Assembly (NCBI GenBank): GCA_002722885.1
Contig: PBNE01000002.1
Location: forward strand, 248,001 to 312,000
Length of the DNA: 64,000 nucleotides
Direction: 5' to 3'
From: Rhodospirillaceae bacterium
Lineage (GTDB): Bacteria; Pseudomonadota; Alphaproteobacteria; SP197
Positions 35,752-43,578 of the stretch are shown piece after piece. Position numbers and translations under genes: made by a program. Positions within the stretch are counted from its first letter, which is position 1, and the number at the start of each line of letters is the position of its first letter. The notes under the pieces are model-generated. The model saw only the letters and a program-made list of their open reading frames with translations. It had not been told where the DNA came from and did not search any database.

Positions 35752-36558
35752 ATGACACAACACGGCCCTCTGCCGCTTGTCGGCATTCCCTGCGATCTCC
35801 GCCAGATCGGCATTCATCCCATGCATGTCGTGGGCGAGAAGTACATCAACGCCGTGGCTCATGGCGCCGGTACCATTCCGATGCTGATGCCCTGCTTCGG
35901 CGAGGGCGCCGACCTCGAGCCGCTGCAGGACCTTTACAGCGTCGATGACCTGCTCGACCGCGTCGACGGCGTGTTTCTGCCCGGCAGCCCCAGCAACGTC
36001 GCGCCCCACCACTATGGTGGACACGACCCCCGGCCCGACACCCTGCAGGATCCCCAGCGCGACGCCCTGACGCTGCCGATGATCCGGCGCATCGTCGAGC
36101 GCGGCATACCGCTGTTCGCGGTCTGCCGCGGGATTCAGGAGCTCAATGCGGCCTTGGGCGGCACACTCTTCCAGCATGTTGAAGAGGTCCCCGGCCGCAT
36201 GGATCACCGCGAGAACAAGGACGATCCGCGCGATAAACAGTACGGCCCAGCCCACAGCATCGAGGTCACCCCCGACGGCGTACTCCACGGCATCACCGGC
36301 CTGGAGAGCTACGAGATCAACTCGATCCACGGTCAGGGTATCGACCAGCCCACCGAACGCCTGCAGGTCGAAGCCGTCGCACCGGACGGCCAGATCGAGG
36401 CCGTCTCGGTCAAGGGCGCGCCGTTCCTGCAGCTGGGTGTGCAGTGGCATCCCGAGTGGCGCTTCCGCGAACGTGTCCCCGACGCCGCCCTGTTCACCGC
36501 CTTCGGTGAGGCCTGCCGTGCCCATGTGGTCGCTCGCCGCACCTCAACCGCGTCCTGA
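35752..36558 (+). CDS. Gamma-glutamyl-gamma-aminobutyrate hydrolase family (PuuD-like, peptidase C26)
   Basis: 268 residues from ATG 35752; an open frame further upstream overlaps the desaturase pseudogene and is not protein-like. The class I glutaminase-like fold has its nucleophile in AVCRGIQELN near 122-131, and the His-Glu pair in GVQWHPEW near 232-239. VGIPCD near 10 and FLPGSPSNVAP near 75-85 are usual for PuuD. It would hydrolyse a gamma-glutamyl amide, classically in putrescine breakdown. A class III aminotransferase of the polyamine type is 3.7 kb downstream but the two are not in one operon. Confidence 0.87.
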   Translation: MTQHGPLPLVGIPCDLRQIGIHPMHVVGEKYINAVAHGAGTIPMLMPCFGEGADLEPLQDLYSVDDLLDRVDGVFLPGSPSNVAPHHYGGHDPRPDTLQDPQRDALTLPMIRRIVERGIPLFAVCRGIQELNAALGGTLFQHVEEVPGRMDHRENKDDPRDKQYGPAHSIEVTPDGVLHGITGLESYEINSIHGQGIDQPTERLQVEAVAPDGQIEAVSVKGAPFLQLGVQWHPEWRFRERVPDAALFTAFGEACRAHVVARRTSTAS

Positions 36559-36573
36559 GTCCTGGAGCAACCT

Positions 36574-36628
36574 GATGACCCTTGATCCTGAATCATGGCT
36601 GCGCGAGCACCTGTTGCTGAACGTGTGA
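36574..36628 (+). other. Mini-ORF or displaced N-terminus ahead of the Rieske gene
   Basis: GGAG at 36563-36566 sits seven bases before an ATG at 36574 whose frame codes MTLDPESWLREHLLLNV and stops at 36626-36628. The last A of that TGA is the first base of an ATG in the Rieske frame (TGATG). The peptide resembles a natural protein start rather than random sequence. It is either a frameshifted N-terminus of the oxygenase or a translated leader that couples translation into it. Confidence 0.35.
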
Positions 36629-37656
36629 TGGCGACCGCGACGCTGCCCGCACACTGGTACACCGACCCGACCATTGCGGAGCAGGAGCGTCACGCCATCT
36701 TTGCCGGGAACTGGGCACTGTTCGGGCCGGAGCATGAGATCGCTGAACCCGGTGCCTATGTCGCCCAGGTGATCAACGGCTGGCCGCTGGTCGTGCTGCG
36801 TGATCACGGCGGTGCTCTTCGCGCCTTCCACAACGTGTGCCGCCACCGTGCGGCCGCACTGCTCGGTGACGGCGCAGGCACCTGCAGCCGCCGCATCACC
36901 TGCCCCTACCACGGCTGGGCTTACGAGCTCGACGGCCGCCTGCATCTCGCGCCCCGTTTCGGCGAAGACCTCGATGCGGACGAGAACGGCCTGCTGACCG
37001 TTCGTGTCGAGATATGGCGGAGCTGTGTCTTCGTCTGTATCGACGACAGCGCGCCTGATCTTACGACCTGGCTCGGCTCGATCCCGGCCTTCTGTGCGGA
37101 CTATCCGGAGACCGACGACCTGGACTTCCATGGCGGGTTCACCGTCGAGGGCCGGGCGAACTGGAAGACCTATTGCGATAACACGGTCGAGGGCTACCAC
37201 CTGCCCTTCGTCCATGCGCGCCTCTCACGCGCGGTCGAAGGCGCATCGGTTGAGATCAAGGGGCACGACGACGGCCGCCTGACCTGCTTCCATGTCAGCT
37301 ACCGGGGTGACGGTGCGGCCCTGCGAGGCAATACCGGTCTGTGGTTCTACCGCTATCCCGGGTTCCAGGCAGTGATCGGGCCAACAGGTTTCAAGGCCGA
37401 GCGGATCGAACCGGTGGGTGCGAGGGACCTGCGCTCGAAGAGCTGGGCCTGGTACGCCCGCGTGATGAGCCCGGAGGAAGCCGCCGACAGCTTTGCCTGG
37501 GCGGAATCGATCGTGCAAGAAGACCTCGGCATCTGCGAAACCGTCCAGCGCAACTTGGAGGCCGGGGCGTATACCAACGGTTTGTTGTCGCCCGCCATGG
37601 AACAGCACACCGCGACGTTCCAGGCGCTTGTGCGCCAGGATTTGCAGGCGACCTGA
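36628..37656 (+). CDS. Rieske [2Fe-2S] oxygenase alpha subunit, second copy
   Basis: 342 residues from the ATG at 36628; an ATG at 36595 is the alternative. It is shorter than most Rieske oxygenases. Rieske ligands CRHR and CPYHGW (C-x-H, C-x2-H) lie near residues 71-95, and NTVEGYHLPFVHARL near 180-194 gives the mononuclear iron Glu/His/His set. The best Shine-Dalgarno in the region serves the overlapping mini-ORF instead, so expression may depend on coupling or the gene may be frameshifted. No reductase is adjacent. The substrate is unknown; it is clearly different from the proteins at 10712 and 62046. Confidence 0.78.
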   Translation: MATATLPAHWYTDPTIAEQERHAIFAGNWALFGPEHEIAEPGAYVAQVINGWPLVVLRDHGGALRAFHNVCRHRAAALLGDGAGTCSRRITCPYHGWAYELDGRLHLAPRFGEDLDADENGLLTVRVEIWRSCVFVCIDDSAPDLTTWLGSIPAFCADYPETDDLDFHGGFTVEGRANWKTYCDNTVEGYHLPFVHARLSRAVEGASVEIKGHDDGRLTCFHVSYRGDGAALRGNTGLWFYRYPGFQAVIGPTGFKAERIEPVGARDLRSKSWAWYARVMSPEEAADSFAWAESIVQEDLGICETVQRNLEAGAYTNGLLSPAMEQHTATFQALVRQDLQAT

Positions 37657-37732
37657 CATCGGCGCAAGAAGCGGGTCACCCGGCGATACCGGACCGCCCG
37701 CAACGGTTCCCACATCACGAGGAGACCCGACC

Positions 37733-38050
37733 ATGAAACGCTTGCGCTATCTCGCACTCGACACCGCCACCGTGGACGCCCTGCGTGCCGGCGGGCCGGA
37801 TTCCAACGGCCAGACACACGAGCGGCTGGCGTCAGACGGCGGCTTTCCCGATGCGCTGACCAACAGCCCTGATTTCATCCTGCACGGCTATGACCACGAC
37901 AACCGCATCGTCTAAGGCACCGGCGCGATTGTTGTCACGCCGGAGATTCCGGCCCGCGCCGCCGAGCTTCTGGACCGTGACGACATCGCTTTTCTTCACA
38001 TGCACTCGACACCCAACAACTGCTATCAGTTGAGGATCGAACGCGGATGA
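37733..38050 (+). pseudogene. DUF1203 protein with premature stop and internal deletion
   Basis: The ATG at 37733 follows AGGAG. The frame gives MKRLRYLALDTATVDALRAG, then a segment ending HGYDHDNRIV, a TAA stop at 37913-37915, and continues in frame GTGAIVVTPEIPA to NNCYQLRIERG and TGA at 38050. DUF1203 proteins read RxVYGTG here, so the TAA stands at a Tyr codon. The conserved middle (PCRHC and the acidic loop, about 45 residues) between SDG and the C-terminal half is also gone. Two independent lesions make this a pseudogene. It lies just ahead of an SDR gene, 10 bases before its ATG. Confidence 0.75.
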
Positions 38051-38060
38051 GGAGACGGGG

Positions 38061-38810
38061 ATGGCGAAGGTGATGCTGGTGACCGGCGGCAGCCGGGGAA
38101 TTGGCGCCGCGACGGCACGGCTAGCGGCACGCGAGGGCTGGGATGTCGTCGTGAACTACAACAGCAACAGCCGCGCCGCCGACGCTGTAGTCGCCGATGT
38201 CGAAGCCGCCGGCCAACGGGCCGTCGCCATCCAGGCCGACAGCGGCAAACCGAACGATGTCATCCGCCTCTTTGCCGAGGCGGATGCCGCCTTCGGCCGG
38301 CTCGATGCCTTTGTGAACAACGCCGGGATCGTGAACCCAATCGGTCGCCTCGACAGCCGTGACCCCGCCGATCTCGAACGCCTAGTCGCGGTCAACCTGA
38401 CCGGCGCCATCCTGGGCTGCGCTGAAGCCGTGCGCCGCATGTCGACCAGCCACGGCGGTCAGGGCGGGTCGATCGTGAACGTCTCCTCGGTCGCCAGCCG
38501 CCTGGGCGGACCCGGTTCCTATGTCGACTATGCCGCCAGCAAGGGCGGGCTCGACAGCCTGACCGTGGGCCTGGCCCAGGAGGTCGCTGGCGAAGGCATC
38601 CGCGTGAACGCCGTGCGCCCCGGCATCATCAACACCGACATCCACGACGACCTCGGCGACGAACCCGGCCGCGTCGAGCGCCTGGGCAAGACTGTCCCAG
38701 CGGGCCGCCACGGCACCGCCGACGAGGTCGCCGAAACCATTGTGTGGCTCTGCTCGGACGCGGCGAGCTACGTCAGCATGAGCCTGATGGAGGTCTCGGG
38801 AGCGCGGTGA
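38061..38810 (+). CDS. SDR family oxidoreductase (FabG-like)
   Basis: 249 residues, complete classical SDR. TGGSRGIG at 8-15 is the cofactor loop, NNAG near 89-92 is present, and Ser in NVSSVAS with Tyr and Lys in YVDYAASKGG near 153-162 form the catalytic set. VNAVRPGIINTDIH near 185-198 fits the family. GGAGACGGGG precedes the ATG at a usable distance. The substrate is not predictable. Unlike the SDR at 19958, all catalytic residues are present. The end lacks the common GG near the C-terminus (it ends MEVSGAR). Confidence 0.9.
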   Translation: MAKVMLVTGGSRGIGAATARLAAREGWDVVVNYNSNSRAADAVVADVEAAGQRAVAIQADSGKPNDVIRLFAEADAAFGRLDAFVNNAGIVNPIGRLDSRDPADLERLVAVNLTGAILGCAEAVRRMSTSHGGQGGSIVNVSSVASRLGGPGSYVDYAASKGGLDSLTVGLAQEVAGEGIRVNAVRPGIINTDIHDDLGDEPGRVERLGKTVPAGRHGTADEVAETIVWLCSDAASYVSMSLMEVSGAR

Positions 38811-38824
38811 CGGAGGTGGCGTCC

Positions 38825-40027
38825 CTAATCCCAGAAAAGCATCGGCGTGTCGGTCAGCGGCTCAACGCCGTCGGCGCTGACCAGCATGTTCTGTTCGAAA
38901 CCAGCGCTGCCCAGGCCCGGCAGGCCGAAGAAGGCCTCAACGCCCAGCGCCATGCCTTCTTCGAAGACATCGTCGTCGCTGCACATCTCGACGCCGAGAT
39001 AGGGACGCTCGAAGAAGAGGCCCAGGCCGTGCCCGAAGTGAGGCCATTTTTCCGCCATCTGGTTGGATTCCGCGCCGAACTGCCGTGACAGCTCCAGCCC
39101 ATGGCGGGCGACCTCCTTGACCTTCCGACCTGGTCTGATCTGCTCCATCACCGCCTCGACGATCCGCGCGCCCGTTTCGACCATCTCCTTCTGCTCGGAC
39201 GATTGCGGCTTGCGCCCGCACACCGTGGTGCGGCCGGGATCCTGGTAGTAGCCTTCGAACATTGGGCCGTAGACCCAGGCCCGCACAAGATCGCCCTCCT
39301 TGGGCGAGGAGAACGTGTAGCTTGCGATGGGGTTGGCGACGAACTGGTTGATGAGATCGCCATGGCAGGCCGGCAGCATATGCACCGTGCCGCCGCTTTT
39401 GACGACCTCGTGCGAGGCATCGGCTGCGGCGTCGGTTTCCGAACGGCCCATGATGAGCCCCTCGATGAAACGGTTGAGCGCACGGCTGGCTGTCGCCCCG
39501 CCGATCCGCATGGCCTCCTGCTCCCGCGCCGACTTGATCCGCCGCACCGAAAGAATCAGATCGTCCTCGATTTTCCAGTCAATCCCCGGCGCTTCCTCGC
39601 GCATCACATTCCAGTAGCGCAAAGGCACGACATCGCTGCCGACCAGACCGACCGGCCCCTCGATGCCGAGGTCCCCGACGGCCCGCGCAATATCGCGGAA
39701 CGGTCTATTCGACGAGACGATCCGGTCGGTCGCGATCAGCTCGCCGCGAATGCCCGGCTCATCGGCGTGAAGCTCCGGTGGCTGGCCCACACGCAGCAGC
39801 ACGGAGTTGAACGAACGGCCCTCGAAGATGGGGCTGTCGTAGCCCTGACCCGAGGCGGTCGAGAAGAAGTTGGTGAGATAGAGCACATCGCCGCAGCGGT
39901 CGTTGGTACCGCCGGACCGGCCGAAGACAACGGCGGTTTCCAGCCCGCGCCGTTTCATCTCCGCCTCCACGGCGGCCCAGCGCGCGTGATACTCCTCATC
40001 GGGGAAGAAACGGCCGAGTGGGGTCAT
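38825..40027 (-). CDS. Creatinase-like M24 family protein
   Basis: 400 residues from ATG 40027, with AGGAG seven bases upstream; a longer open frame to 40210 lacks such a site. The two-domain pita-bread fold is indicated by the N-terminal creatinase domain (about 15-160) and the catalytic domain (about 170-400). Of the five metal ligands of aminopeptidase P/prolidase, the first Asp is absent (RAWVYG where relatives have D-x-G). The second Asp (GYYQDPGRT), the His (FGHGLGL) and both Glu (VEAFFG, FEQNML) remain. Creatinase, which is metal-free, also lacks the first Asp. A creatinase-type amidinohydrolase giving sarcosine would suit the window but is inference. Confidence 0.72.
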   Translation of the reverse strand: MTPLGRFFPDEEYHARWAAVEAEMKRRGLETAVVFGRSGGTNDRCGDVLYLTNFFSTASGQGYDSPIFEGRSFNSVLLRVGQPPELHADEPGIRGELIATDRIVSSNRPFRDIARAVGDLGIEGPVGLVGSDVVPLRYWNVMREEAPGIDWKIEDDLILSVRRIKSAREQEAMRIGGATASRALNRFIEGLIMGRSETDAAADASHEVVKSGGTVHMLPACHGDLINQFVANPIASYTFSSPKEGDLVRAWVYGPMFEGYYQDPGRTTVCGRKPQSSEQKEMVETGARIVEAVMEQIRPGRKVKEVARHGLELSRQFGAESNQMAEKWPHFGHGLGLFFERPYLGVEMCSDDDVFEEGMALGVEAFFGLPGLGSAGFEQNMLVSADGVEPLTDTPMLFWD

Positions 40028-40130
40028 GACGATCTCCTGACTTGGGTCTTGGCGGGCGTATTGTGACAATCTCCGCGGCGCGGGAACAGTGCTCTCGCCT
40101 TTCGACCCGCCGCTTTGATAAACTGCCACC

Positions 40131-40217
40131 ATGAAACCGCGCCTGACAGACGTGACCGATCTGACACGCAGCCATGATCTCCTGATCCTGTGCGCGCGGA
40201 TCGACTTCAATCCCTAG
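40131..40217 (+). other. Short orphan reading frame, possible gene remnant
   Basis: An ATG at 40131 opens a frame that gives MKPRLTDVTDLTRSHDLLIL and eight more residues before TAG at 40215. It looks like a genuine N-terminus but stops after 28 residues, with no clear continuation past the stop. It may be another decayed gene of this region. No family recognised. Confidence 0.2.
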
Positions 40218-40307
40218 GCCGCGCCTGCGCGTACAGGCCGGCCGCGGGCCCTGTTTCCGGGCGGCACATCACCATCACGACCATCAGATTCATCGGAGAA
40301 CAGACCC

Positions 40308-41672
40308 ATGGTCTCGAACCTAACCGCGGTCCTGCAGGACATGGACCGCCAGCATCACATGCACCCCTTCACAGACAGCAAGGCGCTGAACGAAAAGGGT
40401 GTCCGTATCATCACCAAGGCCGACGGCGTTCACATGTGGACGTCAGAAGGCCGCCGCGTGCTCGACGGCATGGCGGGCCTCTGGTGTGTGAACATCGGTT
40501 ACGGCCGCAAGGAACTGGCTGATGTTGCCTACCAGCAGATGCAGGAGCTGCCCTACTACAACACCTTCTTCCAGACCTCGACGCAGCCGGCGACCGAGCT
40601 TTCGGCCAAGCTGGCCGAGGTCACGCCCGAAGGCCTGAACCACGTCTTCTATGCAAACTCCGGTTCTGAGGCCAACGACACCATCGCCAAGATGGTGCGC
40701 TGGTACTGGAATACGAAAGGTCAGAAGAACAAGAAGACGATCATCAGTCGCAAGAACGCCTACCACGGCGTCACCATGGCGGCCGCCAGCCTGTGCGGCC
40801 TTTCGGCCATGCATCCGCAGTTCGATCTGCCGCTGCAGGGTTTTGTCCATGCCGACTGCCCGCACTGGTACCGTTTCGGCGGCGACATGGACCCCGAGGA
40901 GTTCGGCTTAGCAGCCGCCCGCTCGGTCGAGAACATGATCCTAGCGCTGGGCGCCGAGAACGTCGGCGCCTTCATCGGTGAGCCGATCATGGGTGCCGGC
41001 GGCGTGCTGGTTCCCCCGGCGAGCTACTGGCCGGAAGTGCAGCGCATCTGCCGCGAGCACGACGTGCTGGTGATCGCCGACGAGGTGATCTGCGGCTTCG
41101 GGCGCACCGGCACCTGGTTCGCCAGCGAGCAGTACAAGATCGATCCTGACTTCATGACCATGGCCAAGGGCCTGTCGTCGGGCTACCAGCCGATTTCGGG
41201 TGTCATGGTCCACGACCGTATCGCCGACACGCTGGTCAACATCGGTGGCGAGCTGCAGCACGGCTTCACCTATTCCGGCCATCCCGTGGCTTCGGCCGTG
41301 GCGCTGGAGAACATCAACATCCTGCAGCGTGAGGGCATCGTTGACAGGGTCGGTGCGGAAACCGGCCCCTACTTCCAGGAGCGGCTGCGTACCCTGGTCG
41401 ATCATCCGCTGATCGGCGAAGTGCGAGGCCTGGGCCTGATGGCCGCGATCGAGATCGTCGAGGACAAGGCGACCCGCCGGTCGTTCGACGGCAACAAGGG
41501 TGCGGGCATGATCGTGCGCGAGGAAGCCTGGGAACGCGGCCTTCTGGTCCGCGCCACAAGCGATTCCATGGTCATGTCGCCGCCGCTGGTGATAACCCGG
41601 GAGAACGTCGACGAAATGATCGACGCGCTCACCGCAGCACTCGATGCCGCCGAGCCGCAACTGCGTGGCTGA
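40308..41672 (+). CDS. Class III (omega) aminotransferase
   Basis: 454 residues. PLP enzyme of the beta-alanine/putrescine:pyruvate transaminase group. SGSEANDTIAKMVRWYW near 117-133 is the phosphate-binding region, IADEVICGFGRTG near 257-269 carries the Asp that contacts PLP, and Lys287 in TMAKGLSSGYQP is the catalytic lysine. GGAGAACAGACCC precedes the ATG. Relatives act on amine substrates such as putrescine, taurine or beta-alanine, using pyruvate. The PuuD-like hydrolase upstream makes polyamine or GABA metabolism a reasonable guess. A strong hairpin follows the stop. Confidence 0.9.
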   Translation: MVSNLTAVLQDMDRQHHMHPFTDSKALNEKGVRIITKADGVHMWTSEGRRVLDGMAGLWCVNIGYGRKELADVAYQQMQELPYYNTFFQTSTQPATELSAKLAEVTPEGLNHVFYANSGSEANDTIAKMVRWYWNTKGQKNKKTIISRKNAYHGVTMAAASLCGLSAMHPQFDLPLQGFVHADCPHWYRFGGDMDPEEFGLAAARSVENMILALGAENVGAFIGEPIMGAGGVLVPPASYWPEVQRICREHDVLVIADEVICGFGRTGTWFASEQYKIDPDFMTMAKGLSSGYQPISGVMVHDRIADTLVNIGGELQHGFTYSGHPVASAVALENINILQREGIVDRVGAETGPYFQERLRTLVDHPLIGEVRGLGLMAAIEIVEDKATRRSFDGNKGAGMIVREEAWERGLLVRATSDSMVMSPPLVITRENVDEMIDALTAALDAAEPQLRG

Positions 41673-41686
41673 GCGCTCAACACGAT

Positions 41687-41727
41687 CACCGGCCCTGTTG
41701 CCCCATCATAAGACGGCAGGGCCGGTG
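41687..41727 (+). terminator. Probable terminator after the aminotransferase gene
   Basis: CACCGGCCCTG (41687-41697) and CAGGGCCGGTG (41717-41727) form a perfect 11-bp GC-rich stem with a 19-base loop, 14 bases after the aminotransferase stop. It is followed by the pyrimidine-rich TACTTCTCCCTTT, giving a weak U-tract. Confidence 0.6.
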
Positions 41728-41759
41728 TACTTCTCCCTTTCCGACACCGGTAGCACGCC

Positions 41760-42311
41760 ATGATCGGCCGTTTTTCCCGCGCTCTGGATGGTATCCTGCC
41801 CGCCACCCTGGTGGCCGGCGTGATCCTTGTCATCATCGGTGTCTGGTTTGCTACGGAGCCCTACCGTTTCGATTACCCAGAGGAGAGCGATCTTGTGGCG
41901 GTCGAGGGTGAAGCCTTCGATGCCATTGAAGTCCGCCGGCGGCGCGGTGCCTTTCTCCGCTTCATGGTCGACGACCCGCTGGAGTACCAGGCGGTGTTCA
42001 ATCCCGGCGAACGGCTGGTCCTCTACTACAGCTCCATGCCGAACTACGATGCCGTCACCCAGGCGATCGGATCCGGCCCCGCTATCTTCTGGCTCTGGCA
42101 GGACGCGGGCGACGAAACCGACAGCATGATCGTCTGGCAGCTTGAGAACGCCGATGGCATCGTGGTCAGTCGCGACGCGACCGTGGCCGGGTTTGCGGCA
42201 TCACGCCAGGAGGCCGCGAAATGGCCCGGCGCGATCGCCCTCTTCGGTGTTCTTCTCACCATCATGGGCCTGCGGGCAAGAGCTCGGGCCAAACGGGGGC
42301 TGGGCGCATGA
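41760..42311 (+). CDS. Bitopic membrane protein of unknown function
   Basis: 183 residues with one hydrophobic segment near each end: about 13-31 (ILPATLVAGVILVIIGVWF) and 156-172 (GAIALFGVLLTIMGL). The roughly 120 residues between them are acidic and probably extracytoplasmic, with both termini inside; RARARAKR follows the second segment. I recognise no domain. It overlaps the GST gene by four bases (ATGA) and is probably co-transcribed with it and the nitroreductase remnant. Confidence 0.75.
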   Translation: MIGRFSRALDGILPATLVAGVILVIIGVWFATEPYRFDYPEESDLVAVEGEAFDAIEVRRRRGAFLRFMVDDPLEYQAVFNPGERLVLYYSSMPNYDAVTQAIGSGPAIFWLWQDAGDETDSMIVWQLENADGIVVSRDATVAGFAASRQEAAKWPGAIALFGVLLTIMGLRARARAKRGLGA

Positions 42312-42973
42312 GCGGACCTGACGTCGTCCTTCACGGGCACTTTGAATCCGGCAATGTCTACAAGGTCACACTGCTTCTGGCGCTGACTGGCACGGCCTAT
42401 GACTATCGCCATGTCGACATCTTCGCCGGTGAGACCAGGGACGACAATTTCACAGCGCTGAACACCTTCCAGGAAGTGCCGGTTCTGGAGCACGGCGGCA
42501 CGGTCGTGACCCAGTCGGATGTCATCCTGCGCTACCTCGCCGACCAGCTTGGACGGTTCGGCGGGAAAAACGAGGACGAGCAGCGCCGCGTGCAGGAATG
42601 GATGGCATGGTCGAGTAACAAGCTGATCAACGGCATATCGCAGGCCCGCTTCGGGTCCCGCTGGGCGAACTACGATCCCGCCACGATCACCTTCTTCCAG
42701 AACCGGGCTCGTGCGGCCTTCGATCTGATGGACCGCCACCTCGCCGACCACCCCTGGCTTGTCGGCGACGAGCCGACCATCGCCGATTTGTCGGCTGCGG
42801 GTTACATCTATCTGGTCAACGAAGCCGGTCTCGATACCACCGCCTGGCGCAACATGCTGTCGTGGATGGGGCGTCTCTCTGTCCTTCCGGGCTGGCACCA
42901 TCCCGACAAGCTTCCCCAAAAGAACGCCATCGTCGCGCCCACCGTGACCTTCGACGCCCCGGCCGACGACTGA
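42308..42973 (+). CDS. Glutathione S-transferase family protein
   Basis: 221 residues from ATG 42308, which overlaps the preceding stop. The thioredoxin-like N-domain spans about 5-80: FESGNVYKVTLLLALTG with Ser/Asn near the catalytic position, and EVPVLEHGGTVVTQSDVILRYLAD near 49-72, the glutathione-binding region with VPVL and QSD. The helical C-domain covers about 95-205, with WLVGDEPTIADLSAAGY the usual N-capping motif. It is followed with a one-base overlap (TGATG) by the nitroreductase remnant. The substrate is unknown. Confidence 0.92.
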   Translation: MSGPDVVLHGHFESGNVYKVTLLLALTGTAYDYRHVDIFAGETRDDNFTALNTFQEVPVLEHGGTVVTQSDVILRYLADQLGRFGGKNEDEQRRVQEWMAWSSNKLINGISQARFGSRWANYDPATITFFQNRARAAFDLMDRHLADHPWLVGDEPTIADLSAAGYIYLVNEAGLDTTAWRNMLSWMGRLSVLPGWHHPDKLPQKNAIVAPTVTFDAPADD

Positions 42974-43560
42974 TGGATCACGAGGCCCTGGCGAACCTGC
43001 TTGCATCACGCCGCAGCCGCCGGGAGTTCGCACCGGGCGGCATTGTTCGCAGCGGGGTCGAGTCTGTACTTCAGGCCGGCCTGGGCCATGCCGGAGACGG
43101 ACAACGCACCGCGCCGTCTGCCGGCGCCCTTTACCCTCTCCATCTGTTTGTCGCCGCCGTCGCCATCGACGGACTGGCGCCGGGCCTCTATCCGTAGAGC
43201 GCCGTCGACGGGTTCTCGTCCGCACTGTCGTCCGGTGATCTCAGCAGCGCGCTTCATGCCACCACGCTGGAGGATCAGCCCTGGGTCGGCAAGGCGCCTG
43301 CTTTGATCGTCATTGCAGCCGATCTTGAGAAAGCCAACACCACCTTCCACGAGCAGCAACCCGACGGACGGCGCGGCGAGCGTTATACCACCATCGAAAC
43401 GGGCGCGGTGGCTCAGTCGATGTCTCTGATGGCCGAGGCCCGTGGTCTCACGGCTGTTCCCATCGGCGGCACCGGCGATCAGGCGCTGGCCGAGGTTCTG
43501 GCGCTTCCTGCAGATCTGTCACCACTAGGCCTGTTCCTGTTGGGGTGCCGCCCGGCCTGA
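42973..43560 (+). pseudogene. SagB/ThcOx-type nitroreductase interrupted by TAG
   Basis: From the ATG at 42973 the frame gives SRRSRREFAPGG, RTAPSAGALYPLHLF and APGLYP, then TAG at 43195-43197 (codon 75), then continues in frame SAVDGFSSAL to WVGKAPALIVIAAD and LGLFLLGCRPA, stop at 43560. SagB-type nitroreductases have Y in GLYxY at this point, so a Tyr codon appears mutated to amber. Every other stretch of the roughly 195-residue FMN-binding fold is intact, so the event may be recent. It follows the GST gene directly. Confidence 0.75.
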
Positions 43561-43578
43561 ACATCGGAACAGACGCTA

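Noticed and set aside
35488..43197. Reassignment of TAG (for example pyrrolysine) explaining the interrupted genes
   Set aside because: TAG ends intact genes in this window (the Rieske gene at 11914, the HIT gene), one of the interrupted genes has TAA, and the amber positions match ordinary residues such as Tyr. Decay or base errors are simpler.
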